From Longitalea luteola (GTDB lineage: Bacteria; Bacteroidota; Bacteroidia; Chitinophagales; Chitinophagaceae): a stretch of DNA of 64,000 bases. The stretch spans positions 92,353-156,352 of the forward strand of contig NZ_JAFIQX010000015.1 of assembly GCF_017356035.1 (NCBI RefSeq), in the 5' to 3' direction. Of this stretch, positions 27,223-35,029 are shown piece after piece (position 1 is the first letter of the stretch; each line of letters opens with the position of its first letter). The translations under genes and the position numbers were made by a program. The notes below the pieces were generated by a model. That model was given only the letters and a program-made list of their open reading frames with translations. It searched no databases and had not been told where the DNA came from.

Positions 27223-27573
27223 GTGAAAAAGCTTATTTTATTACCATTTCTTGTTTTTGGTCAATTTCTGACCAACGCACAGCCACCCACGAAAAAGGCG
27301 CAGCAGGTAATCACTTTAAAACTGATGCCCGCCGGCCCCATACATCTTCCCAAGGTCAAAAAAGATAAGGGCAGGGGCAATGACGATAAACTACAGTTAA
27401 AAGAAGAGCTGGGCTTATCCTCGAACAAACACATATTGGTAGATAAGCAGGTGATTGAAATGGATATTGAGGAGAAAAAGCCGCCGGCAGCCAATGTTCC
27501 CGCTAAAAAGAATGAAGAGACTAATAACACTTCCAAAAACCGTTTAATACTGTATACGGTCACTTCTTTGTAA
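27223..27573 (+). CDS. Small secreted Lys-rich protein, unknown
   Basis: This protein of 116 residues begins at a GTG codon (GTG AAA AAG CTT) with a signal peptide (MKKLILLPFLVFGQFLTNAQ). The mature part is charged and Lys-rich (LPKVKKDKGRGNDDKLQLKEEL, EEKKPPAANVPAKKNEETN). It has no recognised domain. It lies between subunit 2 and the third subunit in the same direction and is closed by a hairpin terminator at 27626-27651. It may be a minor or anchoring component; this is a guess from position. Confidence 0.6.
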   Translation: MKKLILLPFLVFGQFLTNAQPPTKKAQQVITLKLMPAGPIHLPKVKKDKGRGNDDKLQLKEELGLSSNKHILVDKQVIEMDIEEKKPPAANVPAKKNEETNNTSKNRLILYTVTSL

Positions 27574-27625
27574 GTACACGGTGATTTATTAAGACAGCAT
27601 AGCATTATTACCTTCTACGCAAAAG

Positions 27626-27651
27626 CCCGGATGTAGTTATCTAACTCCGGG
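27626..27651 (+). terminator. Rho-independent terminator
   Basis: CCCGGA (27626-27631) pairs with TCCGGG (27646-27651); inner AGTTA/TAACT extend the stem, and GTTTTTATTT follows. It ends the transcript of the first subunit genes, so the third subunit gene probably has its own promoter in the 27652-27885 gap. Confidence 0.8.
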
Positions 27652-27885
27652 TTTTTATTTGCACTTACATGAGTACAGATTTGCTATCAGAGATGATCAG
27701 TCGCTACTCCTATTTCACACCCGGTTTATTTTTCGGAAATAATTTCCAGTGCATGGAACAATTTTCGGTCATACCAAACAGGTACCATCTGGTTTTCAAT
27801 CAATTGCTGAAATGGCACGGCGATTGGCTATATGTAACCGTAACAATTTTAAAAAACCTCTTTAACAAACAAAAAAACGAACAAC

Positions 27886-28374
27886 ATGAAAAAGATTGCA
27901 TTGATCACCGCCGCCCTTATTACTGGTACTATTGCTGCTAACGCCCAGTCTTCTGCTCAAGCGAGCCACACAGTAACATTAAATCTGCAGAACTCTATCG
28001 ACATTGCTTTCACTGCTGCTACGGGCACTGACTTTACTTTTACCAACACGAGTGACTACCAAAACGGACTTACCAACCTGGGAGCATCGAGCCTCCAGGT
28101 AAAATCGAACCGCCCCTGGGCCGTAACAGTGGGTGCTGCAAGTGCTAACTTCAGCGGCCCGGCAGCCCCCTCTCCTGCTATGCCTGCTTCAGTTTTAGGC
28201 GTTCGCCTGAGCGGCGGTTCTTCCTTCGGTGCTTTGTCAACAAGCGCCCAGTCGCTGACCAGCGGCGACAGAGGGGTGAGCAGCTTTACTGTTGATTACA
28301 ATGCCAACCCTGGCTTCAGTCATGATGCAGGTACTTACACCCTCTCTGTAGTGTACACTGCCACACAGCAATAG
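27886..28374 (+). CDS. Secreted beta-rich subunit 3 (WxL/fimbrial-like)
   Basis: This protein of 162 residues has a signal peptide MKKIALITAALITGTIAANA. The mature part begins HTVTLNLQNSIDIAFTAATG, includes VKSNRPWAVTVGAASANFSG, then AMPASVLGVRLSGGSSF and STSAQSLTSGDRG, and ends HDAGTYTLSVVYTATQQ. The same elements in the same order are in the 26624-27130 protein, so they are paralogues. A strong hairpin follows 6 bases after the stop. A separate promoter with a trailing hairpin is how a highly expressed major subunit is often arranged; this is inference. Confidence 0.76.
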   Translation: MKKIALITAALITGTIAANAQSSAQASHTVTLNLQNSIDIAFTAATGTDFTFTNTSDYQNGLTNLGASSLQVKSNRPWAVTVGAASANFSGPAAPSPAMPASVLGVRLSGGSSFGALSTSAQSLTSGDRGVSSFTVDYNANPGFSHDAGTYTLSVVYTATQQ

Positions 28375-28380
28375 ATCCCC

Positions 28381-28413
28381 AACCGTGCCACGGTTCAAAA
28401 CCGTGGCACGGTT
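28381..28413 (+). terminator. Strong 15-bp hairpin between subunit 3 and the barrel gene
   Basis: AACCGTGCCACGGTT (28381-28395) and AACCGTGGCACGGTT (28399-28413) are perfect complements with a 3-base loop. The following ATTCTTTCC is not a clean T tract, so partial termination or 3'-end protection of the subunit mRNA is more likely than complete termination. Confidence 0.7.
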
Positions 28414-28446
28414 ATTCTTTCCACCGCCCGATGTAAAATCAAAACG

Positions 28447-31197
28447 TTGAAAACAGTTGCTACCTATTGGTTTACCCGTACCCTGACGCTAATGGCGTTA
28501 TTATTCGCCGGCATACAGGTGGCAATGGCCCGGCAAAACAATGGACTACCGGATATACTACGATCTCGTTTCCTGAACGATTCTGTAGCCGTGGAAGAAA
28601 ACAGTTATGCATTCAACAATGTAAGCATTTACAACAGCAGCAGCCGTCCCTTAGCGGTGCAACTGGTGGTAAGATCACCGGAGATAACTTCTCTCATCAC
28701 AGCCAATATAATAGACACTGAATTACGGCCACGGGAGAACCAGCTTATCCCTATCCGTTTCACGCTCGCCACTAAAACGGCTGCTTTAAGCTGGGTTCCT
28801 TTTATCATTGACATTCGCATCCCCGAACTGAACCAGGTCATCCATACCCAATTTTACATCAGACCCAAAGCCAATGTGAAATGGAAGGCTGCCCTGAAGC
28901 AACCGGTTGCCGTTTTCACCGAAAATGACAAACAGGTAGCCTTTACTGTTTACCTGGAGAATACAGGTAATAGTCCGGATACCTACAGCTTCGATTTCCG
29001 CACCAGCCTTTCACTGAACCTTGCCAAAAAAAATTATTCGGTCACTTTACAACCCGGTGAAGCCCGCACCATTCCTGTCCAGGTTTTGTTATCGCCTAAC
29101 GATATACAACAACTGAAAAAGGATGAAATAACCATTTTTATAAAGAATACGCAGGGCGACACCAGGATGCTGAACCAGCAGATAAACCGGCTCGGCTATA
29201 TTTACAGCGGGGAGAACTACAACTATCAAAAAATGCCGCTGACGCTGGAATTGAACATGCAGAACCTGGCCGGCGAACAGCCCTTTGCCTTTTTGAATGT
29301 TCGCGGTAACCTGAAGCTGAAAAATGACCGACAGCTGAACGTTTTGTTGCAAACCAACAACTATTACCGGCATTCAGCCGCCAATACACAAAAAGCTGCC
29401 GTGGAATATGTACATGGTCCCTGGCGCCTTACCGGCGGCAGCATTATCGACTTCAACCATTTCCTGGTAGATGGCACCGGCCTTCGCCTGCAATATGCCG
29501 GTGCACAGCATAAGGCCATTGAAGTAATGGGCGCACAAAGCCGTATTGGCAATACCCGGCAATTCAATGTAAAGTTCAGCCTTCCCGTATTAAAGGGAGT
29601 TAACTGGCAAACCAATGGGTTTGTAAACCGCGACGGGCTGAAAAAACAAAGCAGCTCGCTGCTGTTAAATAAACTGGAATGGACGATCGACAAGGACACC
29701 CGCCTGGCTGTTGAAGGCGGAACCGGCCTGGAAAAAATAGCCCGCTCAAAGCTGGATACCTCCCTGGTAGCCTGGCAGGCCGGTTATCATTTTGAAACCA
29801 GGAAAAAGCATTACCAGTTCACTTCCACGATCAACCGCTATTCTGAAAACTTTCCCGGATTGAATAAAGGTTTTCATTACCAGTTACACGAAGCGCGTTT
29901 ATTGATAAATAACTGCTTCGCCGGACCCTATTTCGAGATCAATAAAAGAGCCTATAACAATACCGGCGACTCACTGATCAATTATCTGTTCAATATCAAT
30001 AACCGGGAATACGGACTCCGGTTCGGCTGGCAACGTAAACGGCTTTCGCTGGTAATATCGCCAGGCCTGTTGAAACAGGTGCAGGACAGCACAACGGCCC
30101 TGCAATCGAAAATGTATAAACTGGCGGTAAATCTTAACTGGCAGATCACCGATCGCTGGTGGCTGTCGGCCTTCTCCAATGCCGGCCGGGTAACTATCCC
30201 TGCTTCGACCCTCACTAACTTTAACAGCTTTACCAACTTTGTGAATATACAGAATGGCCGTTATGGTATGCAGCTCCGGTATGACAAAGGCCCTTACTAT
30301 TATTATGAGATCAAAGAGTACCTGCAATCACCGGTAGCTTATGATCGACTGCAGGTATCGCCCTTCATAGAAATACCGTGGACGCGGAAAAACATCTTTT
30401 ACCGCCTGCAGGGAAATTACCTAAACGAACAACAAACCGGGGTGTCCTTCTTTTTGCTGTACAATAATATCCAGTACTCAACGCCAGCAACAGGCATCGA
30501 TGTAGGACTCACCACACAGGTAAACCTGTCGCGAAAAGATGACCCGCTCGTTAACCTCACCATTCGCAAAAGACTGCAACTGCCTGTTATTAAAAATGAA
30601 AGCTCGCGCTCTTTCAAGATCGTGTTATACCTCGATGAAAACAATAACAACTGGCCTGATGAGCACCTGTCATGGGTATCAAAGGCCCGGGTGCTGGTAA
30701 ATGGCGAACTGCTGCAAACCAACAGTAAAGGCGAACTAAGTTTTACCAATACCGACGACAAAGAGTTCACTATTGATTTCAGCCAGATTGCGGGGCTCGA
30801 TGGCTGGATGCCCAAACAGGGTTTCAGGCAGACATTCAGGCCGGGAAAAGAACAAAAAATTTATTTTTTCCCTTTTACCCACAGTAGTGTCATAACCGGC
30901 AAACTGGTGCTGCTGCGTGACGAACAAAGTTCCCTGACCATGCCCCTGGATGGTATCAGGATCATAGCTGCCGCAGCCAATGGAACCGTTTATAATACAC
31001 TTACCAATAGCAAAGGGGAATATACATTCAACCTGCCTGCCGGTCTGTATATCGTCAGTGTTAACGAGGCCGTGTTCGATGACACCTTCAAAGTGACTGA
31101 AACCAGTAAGGCTGCTGACCTGGTGAATAACCAGCGCCTGCATCTGCAATTCGAGATCAGGCAGAAAAAACGGGTGATAAATATAAAACGGGAATAA
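28447..31197 (+). CDS. Large outer-membrane usher-like barrel protein
   Basis: This protein of 916 residues probably starts at TTG (28447) with signal peptide KTVATYWFTRTLTLMALLFAG. Residues of about 35-260 are two Ig-like domains (VSIYNSSSRPLAVQLVVRSP, VAFTVYLENTGNSPDTYSF). About 270-700 are alternating short aromatic strands (RYGMQLRYDKGPYYYYEIKE) typical of an outer-membrane barrel. Then come a Ser-rich SdrD-like B-type domain (IVLYLDENNNNWPDEHL, with ARVLVNGELLQTNSKGEL) and a regulatory-like domain (DGIRIIAAAANGTVYNT, TNSKGEYTFNLPAGLYIVSV). Ig, barrel, then small C-terminal domains is the plan of chaperone/usher ushers. No usher family could be tested. It is downstream of the beta-rich subunits and opposite the chaperone-like gene. 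Confidence 0.75.
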   Translation: MKTVATYWFTRTLTLMALLFAGIQVAMARQNNGLPDILRSRFLNDSVAVEENSYAFNNVSIYNSSSRPLAVQLVVRSPEITSLITANIIDTELRPRENQLIPIRFTLATKTAALSWVPFIIDIRIPELNQVIHTQFYIRPKANVKWKAALKQPVAVFTENDKQVAFTVYLENTGNSPDTYSFDFRTSLSLNLAKKNYSVTLQPGEARTIPVQVLLSPNDIQQLKKDEITIFIKNTQGDTRMLNQQINRLGYIYSGENYNYQKMPLTLELNMQNLAGEQPFAFLNVRGNLKLKNDRQLNVLLQTNNYYRHSAANTQKAAVEYVHGPWRLTGGSIIDFNHFLVDGTGLRLQYAGAQHKAIEVMGAQSRIGNTRQFNVKFSLPVLKGVNWQTNGFVNRDGLKKQSSSLLLNKLEWTIDKDTRLAVEGGTGLEKIARSKLDTSLVAWQAGYHFETRKKHYQFTSTINRYSENFPGLNKGFHYQLHEARLLINNCFAGPYFEINKRAYNNTGDSLINYLFNINNREYGLRFGWQRKRLSLVISPGLLKQVQDSTTALQSKMYKLAVNLNWQITDRWWLSAFSNAGRVTIPASTLTNFNSFTNFVNIQNGRYGMQLRYDKGPYYYYEIKEYLQSPVAYDRLQVSPFIEIPWTRKNIFYRLQGNYLNEQQTGVSFFLLYNNIQYSTPATGIDVGLTTQVNLSRKDDPLVNLTIRKRLQLPVIKNESSRSFKIVLYLDENNNNWPDEHLSWVSKARVLVNGELLQTNSKGELSFTNTDDKEFTIDFSQIAGLDGWMPKQGFRQTFRPGKEQKIYFFPFTHSSVITGKLVLLRDEQSSLTMPLDGIRIIAAAANGTVYNTLTNSKGEYTFNLPAGLYIVSVNEAVFDDTFKVTETSKAADLVNNQRLHLQFEIRQKKRVINIKRE

Positions 31198-31201
31198 AAG
31201 A

Positions 31202-31295
31202 CCAATTGGCAATTGACAATGGGCAATGGGCAAACGAAAACCAATTGGCAATCGGCAATGAGCAATTGGCAGTTAGCAGTTGTCAGTTGGCAGAT
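31202..31295. repeat. Degenerate 7-bp tandem repeat, GGCAATT type
   Basis: About fourteen units, mostly 7 bp, including GGCAATT, GACAATG, GGCAATG, GGCAAAC, GGCAATC, AGCAATT, GGCAGTT, AGCAGTT, GTCAGTT, GGCAGAT. The exact 20-mer at 31240-31259 is also at 5321-5340. It begins 4 bases beyond the stop of the barrel gene. Confidence 0.85.
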
Positions 31296-31343
31296 GGATG
31301 TTGCCAAGCTTAAACTTCGAAGCGCCTCATTGCTAGTTTACCA

Positions 31344-31383
31344 AATAACTGAATAACTGAGGAACTGAATAACTGAATAACTC
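31344..31383. repeat. 8-bp tandem repeat, AATAACTG type
   Basis: Five units: AATAACTG, AATAACTG, AGGAACTG, AATAACTG, AATAACTC. The array ends directly against the stop of the GH28 gene at 31385 (minus strand), like the AACTTTG block against the stop of the gene at 5464-8094. Confidence 0.88.
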
Positions 31384-31384
31384 A

Positions 31385-32701
31385 TTAACGCTTCGACACT
31401 GGATCAGCCATCTTTTTGCCATTCACTTTTACGTTCCTGAAATGCAGCCCTTGCACCTTACCTACTTTGAAATCGGTGCTTTGCAATTGCACATCTACAT
31501 CTGATACAAGTATATCCCGGATCGTCGCCTGGTCATGACCGGTGATCTCGCCCAATGAATTCGCCGTTCCACGGACATTGGAAATTTTGATATTCCGTAC
31601 CAAAGACTTTGGCGGTGCCTGGCCTTTCAGATCAAAATACTGGGTCCAGGGCGAAACCTTGAAAATAACACCGCTCCCTTTTAAGGTAATATCGCTCATG
31701 GTCACATCCTCGTATTGTTGCGGAGTATCCGGACGAAGCTTTAACCGCAACACGGTTGGACCAAGCGTTATACATCGCTGAATATTTACCCTGCGAACAA
31801 TGGTTGCTTCACTGCCACAAGTTACAATACCCCCACCCGCTTCGAAGATACAATCGCTGATCTGAACGTTCTCTACTGGTGGACTGTCCTTATCCTGCAG
31901 CGCAAACGGTCCTTTGGAACCTTTTAATGCAATACAATCATCGCCTACAGAGAAAAAGCAATGGCGAATGGCAATATCATGAGAACTGTCTATATCGATA
32001 CCGTCAGAGCTGGGTGCATGATGGTATGGTTTGGGGCCTGAAGGCGCCTGGAAACGGCAATAAGTTATGCTCACCTGCTCACAGCGATAAATATGCAGGT
32101 TCCAGAAGCCCGAATTCAAAAAGGTAATGCCGTTGATCTGTATGTCTTTGGAATTCTGAATAAAAGCGAGCCGCGGGCGCTCAACATTTAAATTGGTCGT
32201 CTTTGGGTCAGCATTCCGCCGGTTATAAAATTCTTTCCAGAAGGGTTCGCCGCTGCCGTCAATGGTACCGGGGCCGCTGATGCGTAAATGATCGACCCCA
32301 TCTCCATTGATCAGCGCTGCACGCCAGGGTTCAAAATGACCTTCAATGCGGGTATTTAATTTTGGATAATCATTAATATCTGTAGACCCCTTGAGTACAG
32401 CGCCCGCCTGAAATTCCAGGTGAACACCGCGTTTCAGAAAAAGGGCCCCGCTTACAAATATACCTTTGGGAATAACGAGGGTTCCGCCACCGTTTTTGGC
32501 GCATTCGTCTATGACAGCCTGAATGGCTTTTGTATTGAGTGTTTTGCCGTCACCCACCGCGCCGCGTTCGGCAATATTATATCGCTGTTCCCGGTTGTGT
32601 ACTATCGTTCTTTCAAACGCCGTGAATCGATGGTCGTTATTGGCGTCGACCCTGGTCAGGGTCACACTGCCAACTATGGTAAGCAATAACAATTTGTTCA
32701 T
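31385..32701 (-). CDS. GH28 family protein (polygalacturonase-like), catalytic His replaced
   Basis: A start at 32701 gives 438 residues with a signal peptide (MNKLLLLTIVGSVTLTRVDA). An upstream ATG at 32746 would add 15 residues before it. The beta-helix shows GH28 marks: GAVGDGKTLNTKAIQAVIDE near the N-terminus, SSDGIDIDSSHD, VGDDCIALKGSKG with the catalytic Asp pair, and LRLKLRP for the usual RIK. The conserved His of the G-H-G element is a Gly (AGGGIVTCGSE) in the expected place. GH28 enzymes cleave galacturonan and related pectins; without that His activity may be altered or directed to another sugar. An 8-bp repeat lies at its 3' end. Confidence 0.88.
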   Translation of the reverse strand: MNKLLLLTIVGSVTLTRVDANNDHRFTAFERTIVHNREQRYNIAERGAVGDGKTLNTKAIQAVIDECAKNGGGTLVIPKGIFVSGALFLKRGVHLEFQAGAVLKGSTDINDYPKLNTRIEGHFEPWRAALINGDGVDHLRISGPGTIDGSGEPFWKEFYNRRNADPKTTNLNVERPRLAFIQNSKDIQINGITFLNSGFWNLHIYRCEQVSITYCRFQAPSGPKPYHHAPSSDGIDIDSSHDIAIRHCFFSVGDDCIALKGSKGPFALQDKDSPPVENVQISDCIFEAGGGIVTCGSEATIVRRVNIQRCITLGPTVLRLKLRPDTPQQYEDVTMSDITLKGSGVIFKVSPWTQYFDLKGQAPPKSLVRNIKISNVRGTANSLGEITGHDQATIRDILVSDVDVQLQSTDFKVGKVQGLHFRNVKVNGKKMADPVSKR

Positions 32702-32778
32702 TGTCAAATTTACAAATAACTGCCGCATACAACTGTCCCGGTTCATCCGGCATAGTCATTAGAAAGAGGTTAAAAAGA

Positions 32779-33486
32779 TCAATGCGAACGCAAAACCCGG
32801 TTAAGATCTTCGCGGAAAGTTTCGCTTACGGGAATTTCAGTTGCACCGATACAAACAAGGTCGCGTTTAATGGCGGTGATCTTTGCAATGGCCACCAGGA
32901 AGGATCTGTGCGTGCGAATAAAGGCGCCTGCAGGCAGTTTGGCCTCAATAGTTCTTAGCGACATCCGCGTTATAACCGGTTTAGCCGCTGAAGCCAGATA
33001 GATCTTGATGTAGTCTTTGCTGCTTTCTATATAATTGATATCGGCTGTCACGATCTTTACAAGCGAATAATCAACACTTACGAAGAAGTCATTGTTCTTC
33101 ACTGGTTCCGTCAGGCTGGCGGCCCGCTTGGCCCGGAACAATTCAGCCGCCCGGTTACACGCTTTCAGGAACCGGTCGAAAGGGAAAGGTTTTAACAAAT
33201 AATCTGCCACCTGCAGGTTAAAACCTTCCACTGCATATTTTTCATAAGCCGATACCATGATGACCAGTGGTGGATGCTGCAGCGATTGCAGCAATTGCAG
33301 TCCGCTCAACCGCGGCATTTGAATATCGAGAAAGATGAGATCGATTGATTCCTGCTGTAAGGTGTTCAATGCTTCGAGCGCAGTTTTGCACGACTTCACC
33401 AATTCCAGAAAAGGCACCCGGCTTACATTATCTTCCAGCAACTCCCGAACCAGGGGTTCGTCATCGACAATAATACAGCGCATCAT
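32779..33486 (-). CDS. LytTR-type response regulator
   Basis: This protein of 235 residues has a receiver with the phosphoacceptor Asp in LIFLDIQMPRL, a conserved Thr/Ser in MVSAYEKYA and Lys in YLLKPFPFDRF. The C-terminal LytTR DNA-binding domain contains INYIESSKDYIKIYL and FIRTHRSFLVAI, then PVSETFREDLNRVL. Its start overlaps the end of the LytS-type kinase gene by 4 bases, so they form a two-gene operon. Direct targets cannot be seen; the neighbouring DUF6223 and MFS genes are on different transcripts. Confidence 0.93.
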   Translation of the reverse strand: MMRCIIVDDEPLVRELLEDNVSRVPFLELVKSCKTALEALNTLQQESIDLIFLDIQMPRLSGLQLLQSLQHPPLVIMVSAYEKYAVEGFNLQVADYLLKPFPFDRFLKACNRAAELFRAKRAASLTEPVKNNDFFVSVDYSLVKIVTADINYIESSKDYIKIYLASAAKPVITRMSLRTIEAKLPAGAFIRTHRSFLVAIAKITAIKRDLVCIGATEIPVSETFREDLNRVLRSH

Positions 33487-34517
33487 AATAAGTTAAGTGT
33501 TAAATGAATGCTGAATAGGTCACCGTCCCGGTGAATGACCAGATCATATCTGCCCGGATACAACAGCGTTAACCGCGCACGAACATTACCCAGGCCGATA
33601 CCCGACACCTCATCTTTGTTGGCAGCTGCTTCTCCCGGGTCGAATTTATTTTTTACCTGGAACACCAATATGCCTTCCTGCACAGTCAAGTTGATATCTA
33701 TACGGGGTTCATCCTCGTAACCCGTTCCATGTTTGAATGCATTTTCCACGAAAGGGATCAGCAGCATCGGTTCTATACAATAATTGTTTGCAGCGTAGGG
33801 CAACGCCAGGTTGAACCCGATCTTTACATCCTGCCCAAAGCGTAGTTGCTGCAGGGCTACATAACTTTGCAGGTATTCCACCTCCTGTTGCAGGGATATC
33901 TTTTTGCCGGCATCATACAGCATATAGCGCATTAAACCGGAAAGCATTAAAAGCGATGATTCCAGCTGGTCTGAACGCTTTCTTGCCAGTGAGACCAGGT
34001 TGGTCAGGATATTAAACAGGAAATGCGGACTGATCTGGGAACGAAGGAATTTCAGCTCCATGCCCAATTGTTTCGCCTCCCGCTCCTGCTGCGTTTTTTC
34101 AGCCCGGATCTTTTCAAGCGTTATACAATAGAAGACACTTACAATAAACGCCAGTACCGACGGAAACAGCACGTGTGCGCGCACATCGGGCAGATCGTTG
34201 GGAAACCAGCCTTCCAGTATATAAAACTTTACCCGTACGGAAAGAAGGATAAGTAAAACCACGGAAACAAGATACAGCCACCAGTACCTGCGATTCAACA
34301 ATTTCGGATACAGAAAAAAAGCATTTCCATAAAAAATGACTATATGGATCAACTGCGACAATGTAAAATAGATCCCCGGCAGCGGACCTATTTTGTATTG
34401 ATTGCCGGCACTGCCGGTAAAATAAGGAAAGAACAGCACGATGCTCCAGGCCAGCGCATGGAGAATAACATTGAAATAACGGTATTTGACTATTGTAAGC
34501 ATGTAACGGCGCATCAA
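33483..34517 (-). CDS. LytS/YehU-type sensor histidine kinase
   Basis: This protein of 344 residues starts with an N-terminal membrane region of about four helices (VILHALAWSIVLFFPYF to FIVSVFYCITL). The His_kinase domain is marked by LRSQISPHFLFNILTNL with the phosphorylated His, and the ATPase by LLIPFVENAFKHGTG and GIGLGNVRARLTLLYPG. There is no separate periplasmic sensor domain, so the signal is probably membrane-sensed. It is upstream of the LytTR regulator with a 4-base overlap. Confidence 0.93.
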   Translation of the reverse strand: MMRRYMLTIVKYRYFNVILHALAWSIVLFFPYFTGSAGNQYKIGPLPGIYFTLSQLIHIVIFYGNAFFLYPKLLNRRYWWLYLVSVVLLILLSVRVKFYILEGWFPNDLPDVRAHVLFPSVLAFIVSVFYCITLEKIRAEKTQQEREAKQLGMELKFLRSQISPHFLFNILTNLVSLARKRSDQLESSLLMLSGLMRYMLYDAGKKISLQQEVEYLQSYVALQQLRFGQDVKIGFNLALPYAANNYCIEPMLLIPFVENAFKHGTGYEDEPRIDINLTVQEGILVFQVKNKFDPGEAAANKDEVSGIGLGNVRARLTLLYPGRYDLVIHRDGDLFSIHLTLNLL

Positions 34518-34630
34518 TCCGGCTCAAACTTATCGATTTTACCTGTAGGAGGAACAGATTTAAAAATGATCGCAGCATCTGCCGGTATTGTCGCAACATT
34601 TGGCGTCTTTGTCGCTTTACCTGAAAAGCA

Positions 34631-35029
34631 ATGATGGCCACTGATAGTTTTGCAGAGCTAAAGACAATACGTATGAATATGCAAACTTTGCTTCAGATGG
34701 ACATGCTCTTGCAGGTTAGCGGAATTACACCGGGCCGGGCGGCCGCCCTGCTGCCGGCGGTGATGGGATTGATCAGTGTGGTGTTTGGTTGTATGGCGCT
34801 GGCTCGCGTTAAACGCAATAGCCCTTCCGGCCGCGCCATGGCCATTGCTGCCATAATACTGGCATTGATGGGCATCGTCTTCAGCGGACTGCACCTGGCG
34901 CGTGCTACCGGCGCTATCGGCACAGGTTCGGGTCGGTTGGGCGCCATCGTAGCGCTGCTGTTCTCGCTGATCGGCGTAGTGATCAGTTGGCTGGCATTGG
35001 CCCGTTTTCGGCGAATGGCCAGGGACTAA
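34631..35029 (+). CDS. DUF6223-like small membrane protein
   Basis: This protein of 132 residues has three hydrophobic segments (AALLPAVMGLISVVFGCMAL, AMAIAAIILALMGIVFSGLHL, AIVALLFSLIGVVISWLAL) separated by basic loops (RVKRNSPSGRA). The GR-AA-LLP-V-GLISVV-G pattern is that of the DUF6223 family. The start is uncertain: ATG at 34631 or at 34673 (MNMQTLLQMDM), the latter removing a non-hydrophobic leader. Its stop overlaps the stop of the opposite-strand MFS gene by four bases. Function unknown. Confidence 0.68.
   Translation: MMATDSFAELKTIRMNMQTLLQMDMLLQVSGITPGRAAALLPAVMGLISVVFGCMALARVKRNSPSGRAMAIAAIILALMGIVFSGLHLARATGAIGTGSGRLGAIVALLFSLIGVVISWLALARFRRMARD

Noticed and set aside
27669..27941. 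A 90-residue plus frame before subunit 3
   Set aside because: It overlaps the signal peptide of subunit 3 in another frame, its sequence has no domain, and the region is better read as the promoter and leader of that gene.
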